Assembly (NCBI GenBank): GCA_027083475.1
Contig: JALWON010000212.1
Location: 1 to 5,261 of the forward strand
Direction: 5' to 3'
DNA length: 5,261 nt
DNA from: Sulfurimonas sp.
GTDB lineage: Bacteria > Campylobacterota > Campylobacteria > Campylobacterales > Sulfurimonadaceae
Shown: positions 1 to 5,261 of the stretch, one piece after another
Numbering within the stretch: the first letter of the stretch is position 1
Layout of the letters: the number at the start of each line of letters is the position of its first letter
The notes under the pieces: model-generated
Seen by the model: only the letters and a program-made list of their open reading frames with translations
Databases searched by the model: none
Told to the model about the DNA's origin: nothing
Translations under genes and position numbers: made by a program

Positions 1-248
1 GGGTTCTTGTGTTGAAGTTTCTCATCTTACCCCTCGCAGCATTTATTCTCTTAACAAACACTGCGTTAGAGAGTATGGTCAAGGGAATCATTTTTATAGA
101 ACTGCTCATGCCTTTGGCTGTAGCCAATGTAAACCTTGCCTCACTCTACGACTGCAAACCAAAGCTCACAACAAGTTTGGTTTTTCTCTCTTCACTGCTT
201 TTTTTAGCTGTTGCGTTTATAGGAGTAAAAATAGTGCCTTACCTATAA
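1..248 (+). CDS. C-terminal end of a membrane protein, probable AEC-family (auxin efflux carrier-like) permease; 5' end outside window
   Basis: The frame is open from the left edge (first full codon at position 3) and ends at TAA 246-248, so only about 81 C-terminal residues are seen. The GTG at position 9 has no ribosome-binding site and is an internal codon. The fragment is very hydrophobic, with about three membrane segments: one at the left edge, one around the stretch GIIFIELLMPLAVANVNLAS, and one at the end around LTTSLVFLSSLLFLAVAF. A Met-Pro motif followed by Asn and a small-residue stretch, then a polar loop and a last helix rich in Ser and Leu, resembles the end of AEC-family transporters, which move small organic anions. 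That family call is from pattern recognition only; another ten-helix carrier is possible. Its stop overlaps that of the convergent sufT by 6 nt. Confidence 0.6.
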   Translation, partial: VLVLKFLILPLAAFILLTNTALESMVKGIIFIELLMPLAVANVNLASLYDCKPKLTTSLVFLSSLLFLAVAFIGVKIVPYL

Positions 249-569
249 CATTCCCAAATGTAATTTCGCTTCATCACTCACCTTTTCTCTATCCCAAGGG
301 GGATCAAAAACAAGATTTGGGCGGACTTCCACCTCACCCTCATCTTCAATAAAATTCGCAATATTCGCTACCAAATTCACTATACTCTCACTCACAGGAC
401 AGGCAGCAGAGGTAAGTGTCATCGTCACAACACAGACTGTTTTACTCCCTTCTCTTGCAAAATCTATCCCATAAATCAAACCCAGATCATATAGATTTAC
501 TGGTATTTCAGGATCATAAATCTCTTTAAGTTGTGCTATGATTTTTTCTCTGAGACTCTTATATCTCAT
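243..569 (-). CDS. sufT: SufT, MIP18/DUF59-family Fe-S cluster maturation protein
   Basis: A 108-residue protein that is almost entirely one MIP18 (DUF59) domain. Family hallmarks visible in order are DPEIPVNLYDLGLIY (residues 19-33), the strand MTLTSAACP with the conserved Cys57, and DPPW (89-92) followed by the usual Ser-x-x-Ala...LGML ending. Proteins of this family assist maturation or delivery of Fe-S clusters in the cytosol, and SufT is commonly encoded at the end of suf operons; its exact chemistry is less settled than that of SufBCD. Start choice: a GTG six codons upstream (587) keeps the frame open, but the Shine-Dalgarno AAGGAG lies inside that extension, just ahead of the ATG at 569. 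That ATG also makes an ATGA overlap with the sufE stop, so 569 is preferred. Last gene of the operon. Confidence 0.93.
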   Translation of the reverse strand: MRYKSLREKIIAQLKEIYDPEIPVNLYDLGLIYGIDFAREGSKTVCVVTMTLTSAACPVSESIVNLVANIANFIEDEGEVEVRPNLVFDPPWDREKVSDEAKLHLGML

Positions 570-988
570 GATTTTTTCTCCTTGCACTGCTGTGCATATG
601 TGTAAATAACCTTTAAAAAAGCTTCCATACCCTGCTGACGCACGGGAGAGAGAAGTTCCATAACTCCCATTTGCAAAAGTAATTGCGGGTCAAAATCTAA
701 AATTTCTTCTGGTGTACGATGGCTAAAAATACGCAGTAAAATTACTAACATCCCTTTTGCAATGATAGATTCTCCTTGCGCTTGTAAAATAATCTTCCCC
801 TCTCGGCACTCTTTATGCAACCAAGCAAGCGAAGAGCACCCTTTTACAATGTTAGCATCTATCTTATAAGCAGGATTCAGTGCTTTAGCCTCTTTGGCAT
901 AATCAAGAATATACTCAAGCTTTGCATCTTTTGTATCAAACAGTGCTAAATCCTCTTTATAGAGATTCACTTGTTCTTGCATCGTCAT
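566..988 (-). CDS. sufE: SufE, sulfur acceptor/transfer protein for Fe-S cluster assembly
   Basis: SufE takes persulfide sulfur from a cysteine desulfurase (usually SufS) and passes it to SufB; it acts in the cytosol. The 140-residue length is normal for the family (about 135-150). The hallmark is the segment VKGCSSLAWL, in which Cys51 is the expected sulfur-accepting cysteine. The remaining helices and the stretch with SHRTPEEILDFD match the SufE/YgdK fold. Start choice: ATG codons lie at 991, 988 and 982. The AAGGAG at 999-994 is only 2 nt from the first but 5 nt from the second, so 988 is preferred; 991 adds one Met. The start overlaps the sufD stop, and the gene ends in an ATGA overlap with sufT, which suggests translational coupling. 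No sufS lies next to it, so its desulfurase partner is encoded elsewhere. Confidence 0.94.
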   Translation of the reverse strand: MTMQEQVNLYKEDLALFDTKDAKLEYILDYAKEAKALNPAYKIDANIVKGCSSLAWLHKECREGKIILQAQGESIIAKGMLVILLRIFSHRTPEEILDFDPQLLLQMGVMELLSPVRQQGMEAFLKVIYTYAQQCKEKKS

Positions 989-2136
989 CATTGCTCCTTC
1001 TTGTAATAAGCAGCCTCAAATGCTTGATTTATTTTTTCAACATAATGACTCGAACCAATCGAATCAATCAAAGATTGGGCAAACGCAAGTACGAGTATTT
1101 TACGAGCTTCCTCAGCTTCTATGCCCCGAGAATTTAAGTAAAACAAAGCATCTGCATCAAGTTCACCAATAGTCGCCCCATGAGAAGCCTCAAGCTCATC
1201 AATATAAATTTCTAACTGTGGTTTTGCATACATATGGGCATGTGGACTGAGTAAAATTGCTTTTGAATTTTGCACAGCATGCGAATGTTGTGCCCCTGCA
1301 TCAACACGAATTTTTGAGTCAAAAATACCAACTGCTTCATCTACTAAAATATACCGTGCCTCTTGCGCACTTTTGGCATAAACTTCATTATGATTTATCG
1401 CAATAATATTGCCGCTTCGTGCCTGAGTATTTGCATAAAGTAAATGGGCTGCACGCGACCATGCATGCTCAGCGAGATCTATTTTATACAAGTGTAAAGC
1501 ATTTGCATCACCAAAATCAAAGGTATTGAGCTCTAAAGCACCCTCTCGTGCAACATCAAAGCGGTGTGTTCCAACAAGCTTTGCTTGCGCTTGATTTATA
1601 GAAGCATTGCGGATCCAACGCAATGTAGTATCGGTATTTACGAATGCATCAAGCCCATACAACACAAAACTCTGCTCACTTGCATCAAAACGAAATGTTT
1701 CAAAAATTTCTACATGAATATTTTTCGCTGTACTTATAACAATGCGATAGGGTAAAAATGTCTCTGCTTGATTACAAATATGTTCCAACTCAAAGCGACT
1801 CTCACGGGTAACCTCAACATAAATTGTCTGCACACTCACTGCATGGGAGTAAAAATAAAGCACATCATAATGGGCATTATCACAAACAAAATCACTCTCA
1901 TAACGCACCTGCACACCTGCAGGAAACTCACTCACACTCCCGTTTGTTATTACAAGTTTTTCACCCTCTTTTGGCACACTTTTTTCTGGGTTATAGAAAT
2001 GATACTTCTGTGCCAAGAGTGGTTTTATCGCAAAGTTACGGTACTGCTCTGTTTTATTTGCAGGCATCCCCATACTTTGTAATTTCGCATAAAGCGGATG
2101 CTCTGTATGCACTAAATCTAAGTTTACAGCTTTCAT
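988..2136 (-). CDS. sufD: SufD, SufBC2D scaffold subunit for Fe-S cluster assembly
   Basis: A 382-residue member of the SufB/SufD superfamily, somewhat shorter than E. coli SufD (423). SufD pairs with SufB through its beta-helix core and with one SufC; the complex builds Fe-S clusters and SufD is needed for iron entry. The N-terminal part is divergent, with helices and then a beta-rich core. The C-terminal part is diagnostic: QNSKAILLSPHAHMYAKPQL, then SHGATIGELDADALFYL, then a Ser-Arg-Gly motif and a final helix (about residues 289-358). His319 matches the functionally important E. coli His360. The residue two before it, Cys358 in E. coli, is Ala317 here, and only two cysteines (85, 121) occur in the whole protein. 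The ATG sits 3 nt after the sufC stop, with AAGGA 7 nt upstream. Confidence 0.94.
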   Translation of the reverse strand: MKAVNLDLVHTEHPLYAKLQSMGMPANKTEQYRNFAIKPLLAQKYHFYNPEKSVPKEGEKLVITNGSVSEFPAGVQVRYESDFVCDNAHYDVLYFYSHAVSVQTIYVEVTRESRFELEHICNQAETFLPYRIVISTAKNIHVEIFETFRFDASEQSFVLYGLDAFVNTDTTLRWIRNASINQAQAKLVGTHRFDVAREGALELNTFDFGDANALHLYKIDLAEHAWSRAAHLLYANTQARSGNIIAINHNEVYAKSAQEARYILVDEAVGIFDSKIRVDAGAQHSHAVQNSKAILLSPHAHMYAKPQLEIYIDELEASHGATIGELDADALFYLNSRGIEAEEARKILVLAFAQSLIDSIGSSHYVEKINQAFEAAYYKKEQ

Positions 2137-2139
2137 CCT

Positions 2140-2883
2140 CTAATCCTTCACTATCGCCTGATAGCCTTCTGATTCTAAAACATCTACCAACTCAGGACCG
2201 CCATTTTTAATCACTTGTCCATCTTGAAAAATATGCACATAATCGGGGTGAATATAATCTAAAATACGTTTATAATGCGTAATCACCAAAAAAGTTCTTT
2301 CGCCATCTTTCATTCTGTTAATCCCTTGGGAAACCGCTTTGAGGGCATCAATGTCTAAGCCGGAATCTATCTCATCTAAGAGTATCATATCTGGCTGCAA
2401 AATTTCCATCTGCAAAATTTCATTGCGTTTTTTCTCGCCACCAGAAAACCCATCGTTTAAACCTCGCGAAATCATATCAGGGTTCATACCAAGTTTTTGG
2501 GCATGCGCTCGCATCAGTTTTAAAAACTCTGCTGCGTTTGTCTCTTTTTCACCACGGTATTTCTCTTTTGCATTGAGTGCAGCACGGAGAAAATAAGCAT
2601 TATTTACACCTGGAATCTCTATGGGATTTTGAAAACTTAAAAAGACCCCCTCTAATGCCCGCTCTTCTGCAGGCATATCTACCAAGTTTTTTCCCTTGTA
2701 CTCTATAGTTCCTGCTGTAACACTAACATCATAATGCCCTACAATCGCCTTTGTCAATGTCGATTTTCCTGAGCCATTTGTTCCCATAAGCACATGCACT
2801 TTCCCTTTCTCAAGTGCTAAATTCACTCCCTTTAAAATCTCTTTTTCACCAATCTTTGCATGTAAATTTTTAATCTGCATCAT
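2140..2883 (-). CDS. sufC: SufC, ABC-type ATPase of the SufBC2D complex
   Basis: A 247-residue soluble ABC ATPase of the usual SufC length. Visible motifs in order: Walker A GTNGSGKST (residues 34-42, Lys40), Q-loop Gln85 in SFQNPIEIPGV, the SufC-type signature FSGGEKKRNEILQ (146-158), Walker B MILLDEIDSGLD (166-177, with Asp170 and Glu171), and the H-loop His203 in ITHYKRIL. The Lys-Lys-Arg-Asn-Glu after SGGE and the Asp-Ser-Gly-Leu-Asp D-loop separate SufC from transporter ATPases. ATP binding dimerises two SufC subunits and drives a shape change in SufB-SufD that exposes the cluster assembly site. The ATG overlaps the sufB TGA (ATGA), with AAGGAA 7 nt upstream inside the end of sufB; a second Met codon follows directly. 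All catalytic residues are intact. Confidence 0.98.
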   Translation of the reverse strand: MMQIKNLHAKIGEKEILKGVNLALEKGKVHVLMGTNGSGKSTLTKAIVGHYDVSVTAGTIEYKGKNLVDMPAEERALEGVFLSFQNPIEIPGVNNAYFLRAALNAKEKYRGEKETNAAEFLKLMRAHAQKLGMNPDMISRGLNDGFSGGEKKRNEILQMEILQPDMILLDEIDSGLDIDALKAVSQGINRMKDGERTFLVITHYKRILDYIHPDYVHIFQDGQVIKNGGPELVDVLESEGYQAIVKD

Positions 2884-4313
2884 CCTACACTTCCTTCTAG
2901 TGTTAAATTAAGTAACTCTTTTGCTTCCACTGCAAACTCCATAGGGAGCTGTGCAAACACCTCTTTACAAAACCCGTGCACAATCATAGAAACGCCATCT
3001 TCTTCACCAATACAGCGCTGGCGAAGATACATCAGTTGTTCATCGCTAATCTTTGAAGTTGTCGCCTCATGCTCTATTTGTGCTGTGGCATTTTGAGACT
3101 CCAAGTAGGGAAAAGTATGTGCCCCACATGTGGATCCTATCAGTAAACTATCGCACTGGCTGAAATTTCTAGCCCCAGATGCCTTTGGAGCTACTTTGAC
3201 TAAACCACGGTAACTATTTTGCCCCTGCATTGCAGAGATACCTTTTGAAACAATCGTCGAGCGGGTATTTTTCCCCAGATGTATCATCTTTGTTCCTGTA
3301 TCTGCCTGTTGGCCTTTTGAGGTAATGGCAACAGAGTAAAACTCCCCTACGGAGTTATCGCCTTTGAGAATACAACTCGGGTATTTCCATGTAATAGAAG
3401 ATCCTGTCTCTACCTGTGTCCATGAAATTTTTGCATTCTCCCCCTCACATATACCGCGTTTAGTCACAAAATTGTAAATACCTCCTTTGCCATTTTCATC
3501 ACCGGGGTACCAATTTTGAATAGTGGAGTATTTGATCTCTGCATCTTTTTTTGCAATCAGCTCTACAACTGCAGCATGGAGTTGGTTTTCATCGCGTTGG
3601 GGTGCAGAACACCCTTCATTGTACGAAACATAACTCCCCTCATCTGCAATAATCAGTGTACGCTCAAACTGCCCTGTATTTTGTGCATTAATACGAAAAT
3701 AGGTAGAGAGTTCCATTGGACATCGCACACCTTTTGGAATATACACAAAAGTACCATCTGTAAAAACTGCCGCATTTAAAGCAGCAAAGTAATTATCACT
3801 CATAGGGACAACAGAGTACATATACTCCTGCACAAGCTCAGGGTACTCGACAATTGCTTCTGAAATGGAACAAAAAATAATCCCTTTTTCTTTGAGTGCT
3901 TCCGTATAAGTCGTTTTCACAGAAACCGAATCAAAAACAGCATCAACAGCAATCCCCTGCAACATTTTTTGTTCATCAAGCGGAATGCCGAGTTTTTCAT
4001 ATGCCTCTAAAATATTTTCATCCACTTCATCCAAAGAATTTGGTGCCTTTTTTGGTGCGGCAAAGTAAGAAATACTCTGATAATCTATAGGTTCATACTC
4101 GAGTTGCGACCAGTGGGGTTCTTGCATCTTTTCCCATTTTTGCAAGGCTTTGATGCGCAAATCTAACATCCACTGCGGTTCATTTTTCTTTGCTGAAATA
4201 AATTCTAACACAGCAACACTCAATCCAGGCTCCACCCTGTCTTCATGAACATCTGTCGTAAATCCAAGTTGATACTCTTGAGCGAGAATTTTTTCAACTG
4301 CTTCTTCAGCCAT
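2880..4313 (-). CDS. sufB: SufB, main scaffold subunit of the SufBC2D Fe-S assembly complex
   Basis: SufB accepts sulfur from SufE and carries the nascent Fe-S cluster at its interface with SufD, in the cytosol. With the start at 4313 it has 477 residues, close to E. coli SufB (495). Conserved blocks include SYNEGCSAPQRDENQLH (Cys235, matching E. coli Cys254), RNFSQCDSLLIG (Cys387, matching the essential Cys405), CGAHTFPYLES (Cys396), and IEHEATTSKISDEQL (His415 and Glu416, matching His433 and Glu434). The protein ends in the family-typical FAVEAKELLNLTLEGSVG. Start choice: the frame is open to an ATG at 4346, but that one has no Shine-Dalgarno, whereas the ATG at 4313 has AAGGAG 5 nt upstream. 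First gene of the operon; its stop overlaps the sufC start. All expected cluster-site residues are present. Confidence 0.97.
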   Translation of the reverse strand: MAEEAVEKILAQEYQLGFTTDVHEDRVEPGLSVAVLEFISAKKNEPQWMLDLRIKALQKWEKMQEPHWSQLEYEPIDYQSISYFAAPKKAPNSLDEVDENILEAYEKLGIPLDEQKMLQGIAVDAVFDSVSVKTTYTEALKEKGIIFCSISEAIVEYPELVQEYMYSVVPMSDNYFAALNAAVFTDGTFVYIPKGVRCPMELSTYFRINAQNTGQFERTLIIADEGSYVSYNEGCSAPQRDENQLHAAVVELIAKKDAEIKYSTIQNWYPGDENGKGGIYNFVTKRGICEGENAKISWTQVETGSSITWKYPSCILKGDNSVGEFYSVAITSKGQQADTGTKMIHLGKNTRSTIVSKGISAMQGQNSYRGLVKVAPKASGARNFSQCDSLLIGSTCGAHTFPYLESQNATAQIEHEATTSKISDEQLMYLRQRCIGEEDGVSMIVHGFCKEVFAQLPMEFAVEAKELLNLTLEGSVG

Positions 4314-4344
4314 AGCTACTCCTTTTATGAGGTGTTCTTTAGTC

Positions 4345-4350
4345 ATTCTA
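4345..4350 (-). promoter_or_regulatory. Candidate -10 box for the suf operon
   Basis: Read on the minus strand, TAGAAT lies here, one base from the TATAAT consensus. It is preceded by T-rich runs (TTTTTATCTGATTT) of the kind seen upstream of -10 boxes in Campylobacterota, where a -35 box is usually poorly conserved. Transcription would start near 4338, giving a leader of about 25 nt that holds the sufB Shine-Dalgarno. The box overlaps the upstream in-frame ATG at 4346, which would exclude that ATG as a start if this promoter is used. No -35 match is seen, so the call is tentative. Confidence 0.4.
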
Positions 4351-4360
4351 TTGCAAATCA

Positions 4361-4386
4361 GATAAAAACTATCTTATTTAAAGATA
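4361..4386. promoter_or_regulatory. Two overlapping AT-rich dyads upstream of sufB, possible operator
   Basis: TATCTT (4370-4375) and AAGATA (4381-4386) form a perfect 6-5-6 inverted repeat. GATA (4361-4364) and TATC (4370-4373) form a second, 4-5-4 dyad that shares its right arm. Both lie about 25-50 nt upstream of the predicted suf start and also upstream of the divergent gene, where a repressor or activator of Fe-S genes could bind. They match neither the Fur nor the IscR consensus well. In DNA this AT-rich, short dyads also arise by chance, so function is only inferred. Confidence 0.3.
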
Positions 4387-4418
4387 TTAAGTTAAGATGT
4401 TTAATTAGAAAGCTACCC

Positions 4419-4432
4419 TATAATTTTATAAT
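4419..4432 (+). promoter_or_regulatory. Candidate -10 region for the repeat-protein gene, with two TATAAT hexamers
   Basis: Two perfect TATAAT hexamers occur, at 4419-4424 and 4427-4432, just upstream of the gene that starts at 4452. The first would give a start near 4431 and a leader of about 21 nt that holds the AAGGA Shine-Dalgarno (4440-4444). The second would leave the Shine-Dalgarno at the very 5' end, so the first is the better choice. No recognisable -35 box is present, as is usual in this phylum. Confidence 0.5.
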
Positions 4433-4451
4433 TTCAAAAAAGGAACAAATC

Positions 4452-5045
4452 ATGAAAAAACTCTTACTTTTAACCATAAGCTCCACACTTATCTTTGGAA
4501 AAATGCTCTGTACACACCCAGAACCTTACACAGTCAAAGATCATGCACAAGAATCCCGCTACCAAAACTGTGTGCGCAATGGTATGACTTACTGGTACAA
4601 AGATGATGGCAGTATTAAATCAAAAGTCAATTTTACAGGGGGAAAAGAGAATGGTCTCTACACTTCTTACCACACAAATGGCAAAAAAAAGATAGTTGTG
4701 AATTATGTTGATGGACAAAAAGATGGCATTCAAAAGATTTACTATAACAATGGACAGCTTGGAAGTCAAGTTAATTATGTCATGGGGCGCAGAGAAGGTC
4801 TCATGAGAGAATGGGATTTTGAAGGCTACAAAAGTTCAGAAGTTTTTTACAAAAACAACTACAAAGTCGGACTCAAAAAGTACTTTGACCATAAAGGCAA
4901 TGTGATCAAAACAGAGACTTATAAGATGGACAGAAACCCTGTCATGGTCAAACTTCTCAAAGACAAACGCAAAGATGTCATGGTAGATTTGGCAAAATAT
5001 GGCTTAGTTCCTGAAAATGCACCAAAAGAAGAACGATTTAGATAG
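4452..5045 (+). CDS. Exported protein with five MORN-like (YwqK/MORN_2-type) repeats, function unknown
   Basis: A 197-residue protein. Residues 1-16 are a Lys-Lys start plus a hydrophobic stretch, a likely Sec signal peptide ending near Gly16. Cys20 follows, but the residues before it (KMLC) do not form a lipobox, so a soluble periplasmic protein is more likely than a lipoprotein. Five repeats start at Gly44, Gly68, Gly92, Gly116 and Gly140, exactly 24 residues apart. Each runs roughly Gly-x-x-x-x-aromatic, then a turn often holding Asn-Gly, then a beta strand such as KIVVNY. This matches the MORN_2 family, which pipelines often label YwqK-family antitoxin; no toxin gene is seen, so that label should not be taken as function. 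A basic helical tail (about 163-197) follows. The start has AAGGA 7 nt upstream; the frame stays open to 4245, but that extension runs into sufB and lacks a ribosome-binding site. Cys20 and Cys40 could form a disulfide. Confidence 0.85.
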   Translation: MKKLLLLTISSTLIFGKMLCTHPEPYTVKDHAQESRYQNCVRNGMTYWYKDDGSIKSKVNFTGGKENGLYTSYHTNGKKKIVVNYVDGQKDGIQKIYYNNGQLGSQVNYVMGRREGLMREWDFEGYKSSEVFYKNNYKVGLKKYFDHKGNVIKTETYKMDRNPVMVKLLKDKRKDVMVDLAKYGLVPENAPKEERFR

Positions 5046-5063
5046 AACTTAAGTTTACAAAGA

Positions 5064-5082
5064 GTATAATCTACAATTATAC
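5064..5082 (+). promoter_or_regulatory. Candidate -10 box inside a perfect 19-bp inverted repeat
   Basis: TATAAT at 5065-5070 is a consensus -10 box that would start transcription near 5077, about 22 nt before the ATG at 5099. The box is part of the left arm of a perfect 7-5-7 inverted repeat, GTATAAT (5064-5070) and ATTATAC (5076-5082), centred on CTACA. A protein bound there would cover the -10 and the start site, as a repressor does. The arms are AT-rich, so chance cannot be excluded. No -35 match is visible. Confidence 0.45.
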
Positions 5083-5098
5083 ACAATGAGGAAATACA

Positions 5099-5261
5099 AT
5101 GGCTCGGCATTACCAAGGTAGCATTCGCATCTCGCTTTTCTTTTGGTTTTTTCTTGTCGCATTTATTCCCATTGTAATTTTAACAGCTCTCAACTATGAT
5201 GCTGCGAGTAAAGGTCTCATAAAATCAGCGAAAGAAAATATTCTCTACTCCTCTGATAGTA
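5099..5261 (+). CDS. N-terminal start of a membrane-anchored protein, probably a sensor (histidine kinase or cyclase type); 3' end outside window
   Basis: The first 54 residues are visible and the frame is open at the right edge. The ATG at 5099 has AGGA 6 nt upstream. A short basic N-terminus with Arg3, His4 and Arg10 is followed by one strong membrane helix (about residues 11-32, including FFWFFLVAFIPIVILTAL), then a helical polar segment (YDAASKGLIKSAKENILY). A basic tail, a helix with a Pro near its outer third, and a following amphipathic helix is the usual opening of sensor proteins with an extracytoplasmic sensing domain, such as histidine kinases, diguanylate cyclases or chemoreceptors. 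The output domain is not visible, so the class is open. It lies 53 nt after the repeat-protein gene with its own candidate promoter. Confidence 0.65.
   Translation, partial: MARHYQGSIRISLFFWFFLVAFIPIVILTALNYDAASKGLIKSAKENILYSSDS

Noticed and set aside
248..261. Short stem ACATT-CCCA-AATGT just after the permease stop, as a terminator
   Set aside because: A 5-bp AT-rich stem with no T-run after it, lying within sufT coding sequence; too weak to call.
1768..2210. Open frames of 104 and 128 residues on the plus strand inside sufD and the end of sufC
   Set aside because: They run antisense to well-supported SufD and SufC coding sequence, their translations are His-rich or hydrophobic nonsense typical of shadow frames, and no ribosome-binding site was seen for either.
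4361..4386. A classical Fur box upstream of sufB
   Set aside because: GATA/TATC elements are present, but the alternating GATAAT-type array and spacing of a Fur box are not.
4452..5045. Calling the repeat protein an antitoxin because YwqK-family members are often labelled so
   Set aside because: No toxin gene is next to it, it carries a likely signal peptide, and the repeat alone does not show antitoxin function.
5046..5055. Palindrome AACTTAAGTT after the repeat-protein stop, as a terminator
   Set aside because: It has no loop and no following T-run, so it cannot form a terminator hairpin.
4919..5116. 65-residue minus-strand frame across the end of the repeat-protein gene
   Set aside because: It overlaps supported plus-strand coding sequence and the next gene's promoter, and has no recognisable domain.

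Overview
The window looks like chromosomal DNA from a member of the Campylobacterota (epsilonproteobacteria), most likely a Sulfurimonas- or Sulfurovum-like free-living sulfur or hydrogen oxidiser. This rests on three things: the AT-rich, A/T-ending codon use; the tight operon with overlapping start and stop codons; and SufB, SufC, SufE and SufT sequences that read like those of this group. The taxon is inferred, because no rRNA or marker gene is present.

Layout from left to right. (1) Positions 1-248 (+) are the 3' end of a polytopic membrane protein, probably an AEC-family permease. Its stop overlaps the stop of the operon that arrives from the other side. (2) Positions 4313 down to 243 (-) are a five-gene Fe-S cluster assembly (SUF) operon in the order sufB-sufC-sufD-sufE-sufT. 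Neighbouring genes overlap by 1-4 nt or sit 3 nt apart, which points to one translationally coupled transcript. (3) Positions 4314-4451 are a 138-bp divergent control region with short AT-rich dyads and candidate -10 boxes in both directions. (4) Positions 4452-5045 (+) encode an exported 197-residue protein with five MORN-like repeats spaced exactly 24 residues apart. (5) Positions 5099-5261 (+) are the start of a membrane-anchored protein, probably a sensor, cut by the window edge. A perfect 19-bp inverted repeat overlaps its candidate -10 box.

How the genes fit together: SufB, SufC and SufD form the ATP-dependent scaffold on which Fe-S clusters are built. SufE hands persulfide sulfur from a cysteine desulfurase to SufB. 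SufT (MIP18/DUF59 family) helps cluster maturation or delivery. The desulfurase SufS is not in the operon, so sulfur must come from a desulfurase encoded elsewhere, for example the NifS/IscS type common in this phylum.

Most of the window is conventional. I see no mobile element, CRISPR array, RNA gene or clearly novel system. The points worth a second look are the missing sufS, a Cys-to-Ala replacement in SufD at the E. coli Cys358 position, the operator-like dyads upstream of sufB and of the sensor gene, and the regular repeat protein divergent from suf.
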